Source: Bacteroidota bacterium (GTDB taxonomy: Bacteria > Bacteroidota > Bacteroidia > AKYH767-A > OLB10). Taken from it: a stretch of 64,000 bases of DNA. The first letter of the stretch is position 1; the number at the start of each line of letters is the position of its first letter. The position numbers and the translations under genes were made by a program. Below, piece after piece: positions 38,218 through 46,501 of this stretch. A model generated the notes under the pieces. That model had not been told where the DNA came from, searched no databases, and worked only from the letters and a program-made list of their open reading frames with translations. The stretch covers positions 1-64,000 of the forward strand of contig JAHEYP010000015.1 of NCBI GenBank assembly GCA_023251535.1. The letters are read 5' to 3'.

Positions 38218-38865
38218 TTATTCTTTTGTGCCGTAGGCTAAGTCGCCGGCATCACCCAACCCTGGTACTATATACGACTGCGCAGTAAGCTCTTCGTCAA
38301 CAGCTCCAATCCATAATGTAATGTCAGATGGTAAATGGCTCTTCACGTATTCAACTCCTTGTGCACTTGCCAAGCACGCTACAATATGTGTATGCTTTGG
38401 TCTTCCGTGTTGCATCATTTCTTTGAACGTTACTACCATCGACGATCCTGTGGCTAGCATTGGATCCGCTAAGATTAGTATTCTTCCTTCTAATGAAGGA
38501 CTACTCATATAATCGAGACGGATATCGAAACTTCCGTCTTTATGGTGTTTTCTGTAAGCCGATACAAAGGCGTTGTCGGCATGATCGAAATAATTCAGGA
38601 TGCCCGTATGTAACGGTAATCCCGCTCTTAAAATAGTACCTACAACTGGCTGCTCGGCAGGAACCGACACAGGCGCAATGCCTAAAGGAGTTGTTACATC
38701 CTTCATTACGTACGGCATCGTCTTGCTGATTTCTATGGCAGCAATCTCTCCGATTCTTTCAATATTACGACGGAATCGCATTCTGTCTTTTTGAATTTCA
38801 ACGTCTCTGATTTCAGCTAAAAACTGATTGATGATTGAGTTCGATTCGCTTAAGATATGTACCAT
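38218..38865 (-). CDS. upp: Uracil phosphoribosyltransferase
   Basis: 215 residues from the ATG at 38865 (MVHILSESNS). The open frame extends upstream to 38967, but that part overlaps the SDR gene and is not conserved-looking. It makes UMP from uracil and PRPP. The PRPP loop ILADPMLATGSSM and the uracil-binding PGLGDAGDLAYGT are clear. It follows the SDR gene by 13 bases. Confidence 0.93.
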   Translation of the reverse strand: MVHILSESNSIINQFLAEIRDVEIQKDRMRFRRNIERIGEIAAIEISKTMPYVMKDVTTPLGIAPVSVPAEQPVVGTILRAGLPLHTGILNYFDHADNAFVSAYRKHHKDGSFDIRLDYMSSPSLEGRILILADPMLATGSSMVVTFKEMMQHGRPKHTHIVACLASAQGVEYVKSHLPSDITLWIGAVDEELTAQSYIVPGLGDAGDLAYGTKE

Positions 38866-38878
38866 AGTGCTTGTTGTT

Positions 38879-39616
38879 TCAGATGTATAAACCCCCGTTG
38901 TTGTGTAATATTTGTCCGGTGACGTATTGGCCTCCCTTGCTGCACAAATATAGGATGCATTCGGCAAGTTCCTGAGGATTTCCTAATCTTCCTACAGGAA
39001 TATTATCAATTAATTGTTGTTGCTGATTTTTATCAACTGTGCTAATCATTCCGGCATTGAAGTATCCTGGAGCGATGCAGTTTACTGTTATGCCCGATTT
39101 GGCAAGTTCTATTGCTTGTACGCGTGTAAGTCCTTCAACTCCTGCCTTTGATGCAGCATAGGCTCCCGTTCCTGCTAAAGGTCGATGTGCTACAATTGAT
39201 GAGGTATAAACTATGCTTCCCGCTCCTTGCTTTTTCATGTAAGGAATCGCTGCTTTACTCACTAACATCGGTGCTGTTAAGTTGATGGCTATCACTTCGT
39301 CCCACGCTTCTTTTTCTTGCTTCCAGCTGATGCTGCTATGTGAAATTCCTGCGAGGTGAATCAGCGCATCAATTTGTCCGAAATCTGCATTGACGCTTTC
39401 TACAAAAGTCTTTATCTCTTCTTCGTGCTTAAGTTGAACTTGGTAGGTTTTAATTTCAACTCCAGCCGATTTTATTTGATTCGTTAATTCTGCAATATTC
39501 TCGTTTTGATGAAGATATTGTCCCGCAATAGAATATCCGTTTCGCGCCATTTCTAGTGCAACGATACGGCCAAGTCCTCCCGTAATTCCTGTTATTAACG
39601 CTACTTTCTTCGTCAT
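38879..39616 (-). CDS. Short-chain dehydrogenase/reductase, FabG-like
   Basis: 245 residues. NAD(P)-binding TGITGGLG (9-16), N112, S140, Y153 and K157 form the classical SDR set (YAASK). The fold and length match 3-oxoacyl-ACP reductases, but the operon (FemAB-like, deacetylases) suggests a role in making an envelope glycolipid or sugar derivative. A bona fide fabG probably lies elsewhere; this cannot be checked here. It follows the FemAB-like gene by 7 bases. Confidence 0.88.
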   Translation of the reverse strand: MTKKVALITGITGGLGRIVALEMARNGYSIAGQYLHQNENIAELTNQIKSAGVEIKTYQVQLKHEEEIKTFVESVNADFGQIDALIHLAGISHSSISWKQEKEAWDEVIAINLTAPMLVSKAAIPYMKKQGAGSIVYTSSIVAHRPLAGTGAYAASKAGVEGLTRVQAIELAKSGITVNCIAPGYFNAGMISTVDKNQQQQLIDNIPVGRLGNPQELAECILYLCSKGGQYVTGQILHNNGGLYI

Positions 39617-39623
39617 GAGTCCG

Positions 39624-40532
39624 CTATTTTTTGATCCACCTTATCAGCTTGGGTAGCTTGTTTTGGTGAAGGTGTAAATATACTGAATCCGTAGCTCCAA
39701 AGTTTTTATAAAATCGTGCTACCCCCGCAACATTTGATCCGCCGAAGTCGAAAATTTTATTTTCTCCTGCATGCTCTTGTATAAATTGATCAAATAGGAG
39801 GTGCATGGCTCCGTTTTTCTTGCCTTCTTCTTTGCTGAATCCTTTCAAATAAATTATTCTGTTGTTGGTTTCCATAAAAAAGGCTCCTGCAATTAATTCG
39901 TCGCCTTTTAGCACTCCCATTTTATGCGTTACTCCTTTATCACTTAGCACTTGCATTAACTTGCTTAGAGTGCTAAGGTTTTTTTCAGAGTAGTCGAGGT
40001 CTTTTTCGTTTTTTAGTTTTCTGAATTCTTCAATGATTATGCCATGCGAAAAATCAGTGGTGGTTGTATAGCTTTCTGCTGCTGCTTTTTTCAGATTGCG
40101 TTTTAAATTGTCAGAGTATTTACTTCTGATTTCGTCTATCGTTTTTCCTAGGCTCAGTTGCTGATGTACTTTTTCTTCTGTTCTGATGCCCGCAATCGCA
40201 GCAATATCGTTTTGAATAATTGAATAGTCGATGTAGTTGAATTGCTTTGGCTGCTTTGCCATGAATTCAGCAAAAGATTCTTTGTTGTTCGATTTTCCGT
40301 AAACGCCAAAGTGTCGTGTATAATGCGGTTGGTATAAATAGCTAATGCCGAACTTTTGATCCCAAGCTAAAGGGAAAACTGATTCGTAGTCGCCTTTTAC
40401 GAGCGCACCCCAATGCTTGCAGCATACATCCATATAGTAGCTGTAAACGAAGATTTGTCCGTTTTCAGCTTCGCTGATACATCGATCCCAGCGTGCTATG
40501 TCGATTTCGTTTCTTTTTAAAAATCTGATCAT
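39624..40532 (-). CDS. FemAB/GNAT-type acyltransferase
   Basis: 302 residues. Two halves of GNAT-like fold can be sensed. The second has KGDELIAGAFFMETNNRIIYLKG, then GAMHLLFDQFIQ and FDFGGSNVAGVARFYKNFGA, a pattern found in FemAB-like and PEP-CTERM/XrtA-associated proteins. Such enzymes transfer an amino acid from aminoacyl-tRNA or an acyl group to sugar amines or peptides. Next to deacetylases that free amino groups, acylation of an envelope polysaccharide is a fair guess. Start and stop overlap its neighbour by four bases. Confidence 0.8.
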   Translation of the reverse strand: MIRFLKRNEIDIARWDRCISEAENGQIFVYSYYMDVCCKHWGALVKGDYESVFPLAWDQKFGISYLYQPHYTRHFGVYGKSNNKESFAEFMAKQPKQFNYIDYSIIQNDIAAIAGIRTEEKVHQQLSLGKTIDEIRSKYSDNLKRNLKKAAAESYTTTTDFSHGIIIEEFRKLKNEKDLDYSEKNLSTLSKLMQVLSDKGVTHKMGVLKGDELIAGAFFMETNNRIIYLKGFSKEEGKKNGAMHLLFDQFIQEHAGENKIFDFGGSNVAGVARFYKNFGATDSVYLHLHQNKLPKLIRWIKK

Positions 40533-41524
40533 ATCAATTGCGATCGTTGTTCTCTAAAGGTGGTGAATTGGTGTTTAGCTTTATTTGCTTCAATGAATTT
40601 ATCGAGCGCTTTTAGTCCAAATCGTGTTAGTGCTTTCGGGTGACCAATAATTACTAGTTCTTCTTTTTTTAATCGCTTGTATTGTCGTAATCCTCGATGT
40701 AAAATTGCAGCGTTATATCCGTCAACCGATATCGTGTTATGCGTCCATCGTGTTAATAGCTTGAAGCGTTGTCCAGGTGCTGCTACAGGTACTCCGTCGC
40801 CTAGCGGTTTGTGCATATGCGGATTCATTCGTCCTAGTAAAAATAACCTCCAGTAGAATAGGGGAGAGTTGAATATGGTTCCTATCGGGATTTCAGTAAA
40901 CGGTCCTTCTTCTTCTTTACATGGATCTGCATTGAATTTCCATTTGCTTTTCATGCATGCATTTCTGAAGTCGTAGTTGTATTGCGCCGATTCGTAATGT
41001 CCGTTTTGAAATACGCTACTGTCGACTAATACTCCGTGTTTGATAAATTCTTCTCGAAGTATTTCGAAGGGTTGAATGCACCAGCCTCCAGCTCTAAAGG
41101 TGAATTGCGCTCCTTTTTCGGTGAGTTCTTCTAGTTTGCCTTTATAACGGTGGAGGATATCCGAAATTTCTTCTTTGTTGAAGTCTGCAAGCTTATAGCG
41201 TCTTACATCCATCTCCCATTTTTGTCCGTTGTATTTGCAGTCTTCCCAATGGGGGTGGATATGCAATTGAATATCGTGCCCTTCTTTGTAAAGTGTTCTT
41301 ACTTGATTGGTAATGGCTTCGTAGTCGGATTCAAGTGAAGGATATTGACTTTTGTATTTTTCGAGCGCAATAATAAATCCTACATCAACAAACTGTACCA
41401 ATTTAATTTGATGTTTGTCGGCTACTTCTTTTAAAAGTTGGGTAGGGTGTATAATGCAGTTTTCTACACTGCCTGTTCGCTCTCCAAAGTAGAGTTCGTA
41501 GTCGAAGGTCAGGTAGATTTTCAT
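40529..41524 (-). CDS. Divergent polysaccharide deacetylase-like protein (NodB fold)
   Basis: 331 residues, no signal peptide. TFDYE holds D8 (motif 1). LHIHPHW (87-93) gives the metal histidines of motif 2. FRAGGWC (143-149) corresponds to motif 3, and IIGHPKAL near the C-terminus supplies the last His. The family removes N-acetyl groups from sugars. The order of motifs is right, but the spacing between them is wide, so it is a distant member. Overlaps both neighbours by four bases (ATGA type). Confidence 0.78.
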   Translation of the reverse strand: MKIYLTFDYELYFGERTGSVENCIIHPTQLLKEVADKHQIKLVQFVDVGFIIALEKYKSQYPSLESDYEAITNQVRTLYKEGHDIQLHIHPHWEDCKYNGQKWEMDVRRYKLADFNKEEISDILHRYKGKLEELTEKGAQFTFRAGGWCIQPFEILREEFIKHGVLVDSSVFQNGHYESAQYNYDFRNACMKSKWKFNADPCKEEEGPFTEIPIGTIFNSPLFYWRLFLLGRMNPHMHKPLGDGVPVAAPGQRFKLLTRWTHNTISVDGYNAAILHRGLRQYKRLKKEELVIIGHPKALTRFGLKALDKFIEANKAKHQFTTFREQRSQLI

Positions 41525-42504
41525 ACGTTCGATTTAAGTTGTTGATGTTCGCCGTAAGGTGTGTACATCGTTACTCCATATTGTTGGTAATAGGCAATCA
41601 TGGTGTCGAACATTCCTTGGGCATCGATTAACATTGTATCCGCTTCGCCTATTTTTCCGTTGATCAGTACTTTCTCTTTTTCAAATATCGGCTTCAGTGC
41701 ATCACAGTTTCTTTTCGCAGAGTAAATTGGATTGTGCACTTTCGTTTTCATAGTACTTACTGCTCCCGTTGCATCAATCATTTTTACTTCAAATATTTTT
41801 TCGTAATACACAGGATACTTGAATTCAACTGCATCTTCTAATGTATGTAAGTTTGTCCCTGCTCCGTTGAGCGTTGTTCCCAACATTAATATTTTTCCGT
41901 TTTTCGTACAAAGTTTTCTGAACGGTGAGTTTTCAGTATACGGAGTTATTTCGCCGAAGTGTGTGTTGGTGAAAAATTCTGCTTCACTTCCAAAAGCACA
42001 AACTGGATCAGTAGGATGAAAGCTTCTTTTCACTCCCGACATCTGTCTGAATAATTCAGTCGCTTTGCCCATTTGCGAGGGGGTGCTTTTAATGTCGAAC
42101 GCTTCTAGTGTTTCGAGGTAATCTTTATTTCTTCCTGAAGCAGGAAATGATGGCATCAACAGTGTTCCTTTTTCGGTGATAACATTTAAAAGTGCATTGA
42201 CTAACGTTTGCGCACCTCCGTTAATATAGCCGATTTTGCTCAGCGCACTATGGACTAATACATGATCGCCAGCCTGAATGCCAATTTTTTTTAATTCACT
42301 TTCGAGATATGCTTGCGTGTATCCTTTATTGTTTTCAGCTTGTTGTTGCAGCTCGCGATTGCGCATTTTTTTCTTCGCCGATTTCATTTTTTCTAAAATA
42401 AAATCAGGAAGGTATTTGATGGCGATATGGATCAGCTTCTGCTTCAAATTATGGTAGTTTTGAAGGGAATCCCGATGCGTAAGCTGCAATTTCTTCGTAT
42501 ACAT
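41521..42504 (-). CDS. AAC(3)-family N-acetyltransferase-like protein
   Basis: 327 residues. VLVHSALSKIG, GTLLMPSFP, HPTDPVCAFG, a SPFRKL segment and TNLHTLEDAVE match the aminoglycoside 3-N-acetyltransferase fold, including the conserved His and Glu. About 70 extra residues at the N-terminus are basic and helical. In envelope operons such proteins are thought to acetylate amino sugars rather than drugs; that is inference from the neighbours. The N-terminus overlaps the end of the upstream gene by 56 bases, so the true start may be a later non-ATG codon. Confidence 0.82.
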   Translation of the reverse strand: MYTKKLQLTHRDSLQNYHNLKQKLIHIAIKYLPDFILEKMKSAKKKMRNRELQQQAENNKGYTQAYLESELKKIGIQAGDHVLVHSALSKIGYINGGAQTLVNALLNVITEKGTLLMPSFPASGRNKDYLETLEAFDIKSTPSQMGKATELFRQMSGVKRSFHPTDPVCAFGSEAEFFTNTHFGEITPYTENSPFRKLCTKNGKILMLGTTLNGAGTNLHTLEDAVEFKYPVYYEKIFEVKMIDATGAVSTMKTKVHNPIYSAKRNCDALKPIFEKEKVLINGKIGEADTMLIDAQGMFDTMIAYYQQYGVTMYTPYGEHQQLKSNV

Positions 42505-43786
42505 CGCGCCATCCAGCCCATGCTCCGTTTTCGTCTAAGCTCTGATTATGCCACAGCGTTACGAAGCATCCGTTTACGTTTCGTACTTCATCCACTAATG
42601 CCTTTGCACGAGAAATGGATTCTTCTTTGCTCAGTTGCATATAGTCTTTCATGGTTCCGTCCATCAACATAAACGGTATCAGTTTTAATCGCGTTTCTAC
42701 ATCAAGATCGAGGTCGTAAAAGTTGAACGGCGAACAAATGCTTGCGCGGAAACCAATTTCTGAGGCGTAGCCCATCGAGTAGTCTTCTTGAATATCGAAT
42801 TCTAGGAGATTGCGATAGGTATCGGGGAAGGTAACTTTCAAAAAGTGTTGTCGGCTTTTTACGACTTCTCTTTTTAGTACTTTACTCAGACGTTTTATCT
42901 CTTTGCGTATCTGATTTTTATTTAGGTTGCTTGCGTAGGAAGGGTGAATTCCAACATCCGCATGATCGGCAATCGATTTAATTAGCGTTTGGAATTTATG
43001 ACTTCCTTCTACGGGAATATTTTTATCGTATTCGCCATAGTCGCCGCAGAGGAAAAAGTAAATCTGCTTTAAATGATATTTTTCTTTTATTGCTAATTGC
43101 CATTCGTAAGTGTCGAACGGATCGGCTTGCATTCCTAACAACACTTTCCATCGCTCAAAGAATTTAGGGAAATTGAAAGTGAATAGCGCTAGGCTAAATG
43201 CTCCCGCGTGACGCATAATTCCTTTTTCGCTGTAGGCATAAGCACTGTCGATATCGAACGTTGATATATACTTGTAGTGCTTTTCTTTAAACGTTAGAAA
43301 AGGATATTTTTTGAAGAGTATATCTTTTAATTCTTGGGCCCAAATATTGACTACCGGTTTACTCAGAAATCCTTTTTGAAAGGCGAGGCTTTGCTGAGGA
43401 CTAAATCGCATATGGTTGTCTTTGATATGCGGTAAATATTCTTCGTACCTGCTTACCAAATAAAATGAGGCTGCAAACGGATCGAAGGGTAGTGCGTATT
43501 TAGGATGTGTACCGAAGAACACCGGTATTCCTTTCCAATCAAAAACATTGATTTGCTGATCTTCAATTCCTTTTTCGAATAGTAGACGCGAAGCGTAAAT
43601 AAATACTTCATCGCTCACTTGCGTATCGCAGTAAGTAAGTTTAGCACCTTCATATTGGCGAAAGGCATGTTTATCGTGCGAGAACTCGTATTCCAGGCCA
43701 ATGATATCTTTCAGTATCAGGTCGAAGATAAATTTCAACCGAGGGGTCTTTTTCGAACAATAAACCAATAACTGAGTCTGCGCCAT
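42449..43786 (-). CDS. Polysaccharide deacetylase-family protein with N-terminal DUF7033-like part
   Basis: 445 residues. The first ~150 residues form a domain common in Bacteroidota surface-polysaccharide loci (IPVFFGTHP, LPFDPFAASFYLVSRYEEY). The rest is NodB-like: STFDIDSAY (motif 1 Asp pair), DVGIHPSYASN (motif 2 His) and a C-terminal VTLWHNQSL. First gene of the overlapping operon that runs to the HAD gene; its start is 78 bases behind the radC stop. The chemical target is unknown. Confidence 0.82.
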   Translation of the reverse strand: MAQTQLLVYCSKKTPRLKFIFDLILKDIIGLEYEFSHDKHAFRQYEGAKLTYCDTQVSDEVFIYASRLLFEKGIEDQQINVFDWKGIPVFFGTHPKYALPFDPFAASFYLVSRYEEYLPHIKDNHMRFSPQQSLAFQKGFLSKPVVNIWAQELKDILFKKYPFLTFKEKHYKYISTFDIDSAYAYSEKGIMRHAGAFSLALFTFNFPKFFERWKVLLGMQADPFDTYEWQLAIKEKYHLKQIYFFLCGDYGEYDKNIPVEGSHKFQTLIKSIADHADVGIHPSYASNLNKNQIRKEIKRLSKVLKREVVKSRQHFLKVTFPDTYRNLLEFDIQEDYSMGYASEIGFRASICSPFNFYDLDLDVETRLKLIPFMLMDGTMKDYMQLSKEESISRAKALVDEVRNVNGCFVTLWHNQSLDENGAWAGWRDVYEEIAAYASGFPSKLP

Positions 43787-43864
43787 GGAGTAGGGTTTTG
43801 CTGAGAGGGTAGAAGCTGAACGCTTTTAGGGCAATTAAATTTCTTCCCTTGCTGCAATTTTCCG

Positions 43865-44545
43865 CTAAAGTAATCCTTCGTCGGCAAAGCTAAAAAAAGA
43901 ACTGCCTGCAATGATGATATGATCAAGTATTGCAAGGTCCAATTGCAGGGCTCCTTCTTTGAGTTTGCGGGTCAGCTGAATATCGGCTTCGCTGGGCTTA
44001 TTATTGCCGCTGGGGTGGTTATGGCAGAGTATGATTCCCGAGCAGCGCGCTTGAATGGCTTCTTTGAAGATGATTTTAGCATCTACAACGGTCCCGCTGG
44101 TGCCTCCCACGCTGATATTTTTTCGGGTAAGCACTTTGTTGGCTCTGTTGAGCAGGATTACCCAGAATTCTTCGTGTGATAAGTCGGCTAGGTGTGGCTG
44201 CATAATGGCTGCTGCATCTCTGCTATTGGCGATTTTTTCGAGGATGGCTTCCGATTCCCTTCGCCGGCGACCCAATTCGAGAGCGGCGCAGATAGTAACG
44301 GCTTTCACATGTCCTAGGCCCTTGATGGTTGCCATTTCTTCAACCGATAAACGGCTGAGTGAAGCCAAATTTTGATTGCCGAGTGCGAGAATATCGCGTG
44401 CGATTTCAACGGCGTTCTTTTCGCGGGTTCCGGTGCGGATAAGAATCGCTAGTAGTTCGGCATCGGAGAGAGCATTTTTGCCGTGTTGCAGCATTTTTTC
44501 TCTCGGGCGGTCGCTTACCGACCATGATTTGATGGGTTGGTTCAT
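43865..44545 (-). CDS. radC: RadC-like JAB-domain protein
   Basis: 226 residues from the ATG at 44545 (MNQPIKSWSVSDRPREKML); the open frame continues 12 codons upstream without support. An N-terminal helix-hairpin-helix part (IKGLGHVKAV) precedes the JAMM motif HNHPSGNNKPSEAD that binds zinc. RadC was linked to DNA repair, but its true function is unsettled. It lies after rpsT and may be transcribed with the envelope operon downstream. Confidence 0.94.
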   Translation of the reverse strand: MNQPIKSWSVSDRPREKMLQHGKNALSDAELLAILIRTGTREKNAVEIARDILALGNQNLASLSRLSVEEMATIKGLGHVKAVTICAALELGRRRRESEAILEKIANSRDAAAIMQPHLADLSHEEFWVILLNRANKVLTRKNISVGGTSGTVVDAKIIFKEAIQARCSGIILCHNHPSGNNKPSEADIQLTRKLKEGALQLDLAILDHIIIAGSSFFSFADEGLL

Positions 44546-44624
44546 AATGTAAAAATTAGAGGTGGCGACATGAAAAATCAACCGATAAATAAGAGATAAA
44601 CTGAAAGTTTACCCAAAAACAAAA

Positions 44625-44652
44625 AAGCCTTTCCCGTTTTAGGAGAAGGCTT
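44625..44652 (-). terminator. Intrinsic terminator after rpsT
   Basis: AAGCCTT (44625-44631) pairs with AAGGCTT (44646-44652), extended by imperfect pairing (TCCC with GGAG). On the minus strand six T follow. It lies 23 bases after the rpsT stop. Confidence 0.75.
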
Positions 44653-44674
44653 ATAATGTATAAGTAAGTCGTTT

Positions 44675-44926
44675 TTACAGACTGTTAAGGTGCATTTGCA
44701 TGCTTGACTTCAAGTTTGCAGCTTTGTTTTTGTGGATCACATTCTTCTTTGCAAGACGATCTAACATTGCTGAAACTTCAGGAAGCATTTTTGCTACCTC
44801 AGCCTTATCCTTACTGCTACGTAATTCTTTTAAAAGATTACGAGAAGTTTTTGCTTGATAACGATTGCGTACACGCTTAACGTCATTCGAACGGATACGT
44901 TTTTCGGCTGATTTGTGGTTTGCCAT
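44675..44926 (-). CDS. rpsT: Ribosomal protein bS20
   Basis: 83 residues, a three-helix protein that binds 16S h9 and h44. MANHKSAEKRIRSNDVKRVRN and the Lys-rich HKNKAANLKSSM end are typical. It lies 54 bases after the tRNA-Glu gene on the same strand, so both are probably made from one promoter with processing. Confidence 0.96.
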   Translation of the reverse strand: MANHKSAEKRIRSNDVKRVRNRYQAKTSRNLLKELRSSKDKAEVAKMLPEVSAMLDRLAKKNVIHKNKAANLKSSMQMHLNSL

Positions 44927-44979
44927 TGTTTTTCAATTTTTAATCCGGATGTTACTCCGTCAATATCTGCTATTGTTAG

Positions 44980-45052
44980 TAGCCCGTACGGGAATCGAAC
45001 CCGTGTTTCCTCCGTGAAAGGGAGATGTCCTAGACCCCTAGACGAACGGGCC
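44980..45052 (-). tRNA. tRNA-Glu (anticodon TTC)
   Basis: 73 bases read on the minus strand. Acceptor arms GGCCCGT and ACGGGCT pair (one G-U). The anticodon stem TCTCC/GGAGG encloses CTTTCAC with anticodon TTC. The T arm is CGGGT-TCGATTC-CCG. No CCA is encoded. Promoter directly upstream, rpsT downstream. Confidence 0.95.
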
Positions 45053-45077
45053 AACTGTTTCCTTAGAAACGGGAGCG

Positions 45078-45107
45078 CAAAATTAGCTTTTATTTTTGAA
45101 TTCACAA
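45078..45107 (-). promoter_or_regulatory. Promoter of tRNA-Glu and rpsT
   Basis: On the minus strand TTG (45107-45105), 19 bases, TAATTTTG (45085-45078), then CGCTCCCG. The same CGCTCC follows the -7 box at rpsL and rpsF. The tRNA starts 25 bases after the box. Confidence 0.75.
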
Positions 45108-45136
45108 GGATTTCAGAAAAAAAGCTAATTTTTTAG

Positions 45137-46501
45137 CTAAATCTCTCTATTTGAGTCAAATTGCTCAAGGTAATCAGCTACACGGCGTAGGAAAGAGCCT
45201 CCTAATGAGCCATCTACAACGCGGTGGTCGTAGCTTAATGATAGGAACATCATATGGCGGATTGCGATAGCGTCGCCTTGTGGCGTTTCGATTACGGCTG
45301 GTTTCTTACGGATAGCTCCTACTGCTAAGATCGCCACTTGAGGTTGGTTAATAATAGGTGTTCCCATTACGTTTCCGAATGATCCAACGTTGGTAAGTGT
45401 GAACGTACCTCCTTGAATTTCATCGGGTTGCAATTTATTTCCACGAGCACGAACGGCTAAATCGTTAACCGATTTCGTTAATCCCATAAGGTTCATTCGG
45501 TCGGCATTTTTAATTACCGGTACAATTAGATTGCCCGATGGTAAAGCAGCAGCCATACCTATATTGATATTCTTTTTAACGATGATTTTAGTTCCGTCAA
45601 CGCTTACGTTAATCATTGGGAAGTCTTTGATAGCGCGTACCACAGCTTCGATGAATACCGGCGTAAAAGTGATTTTCTCTCCTTCGCGTTTTTCGAACGA
45701 TTTCTTGATTTTATCTCTCCACATTACCAAATTGGTAACGTCAGCTTCTACATAAGATGTAACGTGTGGCGAAGTTTGCTTGCTCATTACCATGTGGTCG
45801 GCAATTAACTTACGCATACGGTCCATTTCAATAATTTCTACATCGCCTGATACCGAAACTGCCGGTGCTGATTTAGCAGCTGGCGCTGACGCAGGTGCTG
45901 GACTAGCTGCAGGAGTCGCAGTAGCAACCGCTGCAGGAGCAGGTGCTGCTTGTCCGTTGCTAGCAGGAATTGTTGCTTTACCGTTTTTACGGGCGTCAAC
46001 AAATGCTAAAATATCTTTCTTAGTAACGCGCCCTTCAGCTCCCGTACCCGGAATGCTGTCGAGTTCAGCCTGACTTACTTGTTCAGCCGATGCGATTGTT
46101 CTAACTAATGGTGAGTAAAAACGTCCCGCGCCCGAAACTACCTGAGTTGCAACTGCGTGATTTACAGCCGCTACAGGTGCTGAAGCTACAGGGGCAGGTG
46201 CTGCCGCCGGAGCTGGAGCTGCTGCTGCCGGAGCTGCTGCAATCGGTGCATCATCTGCGCCACCCGTATTTATAATGGCAATGGCTGTTCCTACCTGAAC
46301 AACGTCACCTTCGTTAAAAAGTCGTTTTACTAAGGTGCCCGCAGCTGTTGAAGGTACTTCAGAATCAACCTTATCGGTAGCAATTTCTAATACCGACTCA
46401 TCTGCTTCAATTGTTTCACCTTCGTTTTTTAACCAACGAATAATGGTAGCCTCATGGACACTTTCGCCCATTTTGGGCATCTTTAATTCTACGGTAGCCA
46501 T
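45137..46501 (-). CDS. 2-oxoacid dehydrogenase complex E2 (dihydrolipoamide acyltransferase)
   Basis: 454 residues. Lipoyl domain 1-78 with lipoylated K44 in EIATDKVDSEVPS. An Ala/Pro linker is followed by the E1/E3-binding domain (about 127-165, SPLVRTIASAEQ and GTGAEGRVTKKDIL). A second Ala/Pro linker leads to the catalytic domain from about 220, with H426 and D430 in DHRVVDG. One lipoyl domain and the motifs fit a branched-chain or 2-oxoglutarate type more than a multi-lipoyl pyruvate E2; I cannot decide. It stands alone, without E1 or E3 beside it. Confidence 0.93.
   Translation of the reverse strand: MATVELKMPKMGESVHEATIIRWLKNEGETIEADESVLEIATDKVDSEVPSTAAGTLVKRLFNEGDVVQVGTAIAIINTGGADDAPIAAAPAAAAPAPAAAPAPVASAPVAAVNHAVATQVVSGAGRFYSPLVRTIASAEQVSQAELDSIPGTGAEGRVTKKDILAFVDARKNGKATIPASNGQAAPAPAAVATATPAASPAPASAPAAKSAPAVSVSGDVEIIEMDRMRKLIADHMVMSKQTSPHVTSYVEADVTNLVMWRDKIKKSFEKREGEKITFTPVFIEAVVRAIKDFPMINVSVDGTKIIVKKNINIGMAAALPSGNLIVPVIKNADRMNLMGLTKSVNDLAVRARGNKLQPDEIQGGTFTLTNVGSFGNVMGTPIINQPQVAILAVGAIRKKPAVIETPQGDAIAIRHMMFLSLSYDHRVVDGSLGGSFLRRVADYLEQFDSNREI

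Noticed and set aside
38866-38967. Longer N-terminus for upp
   Set aside because: It would overlap the SDR gene by 89 bases and adds residues not seen in uracil phosphoribosyltransferases; the ATG at 38865 fits the family start.
41521-42504. True aminoglycoside resistance gene
   Set aside because: The fold matches AAC(3), but it lies in an overlapping envelope operon with deacetylases and has an extra basic N-terminus; a role in sugar modification is more likely.
44830-45105. A minus-strand frame over tRNA-Glu and the rpsT start
   Set aside because: It covers the tRNA and the out-of-frame beginning of rpsT; both real genes explain the DNA.
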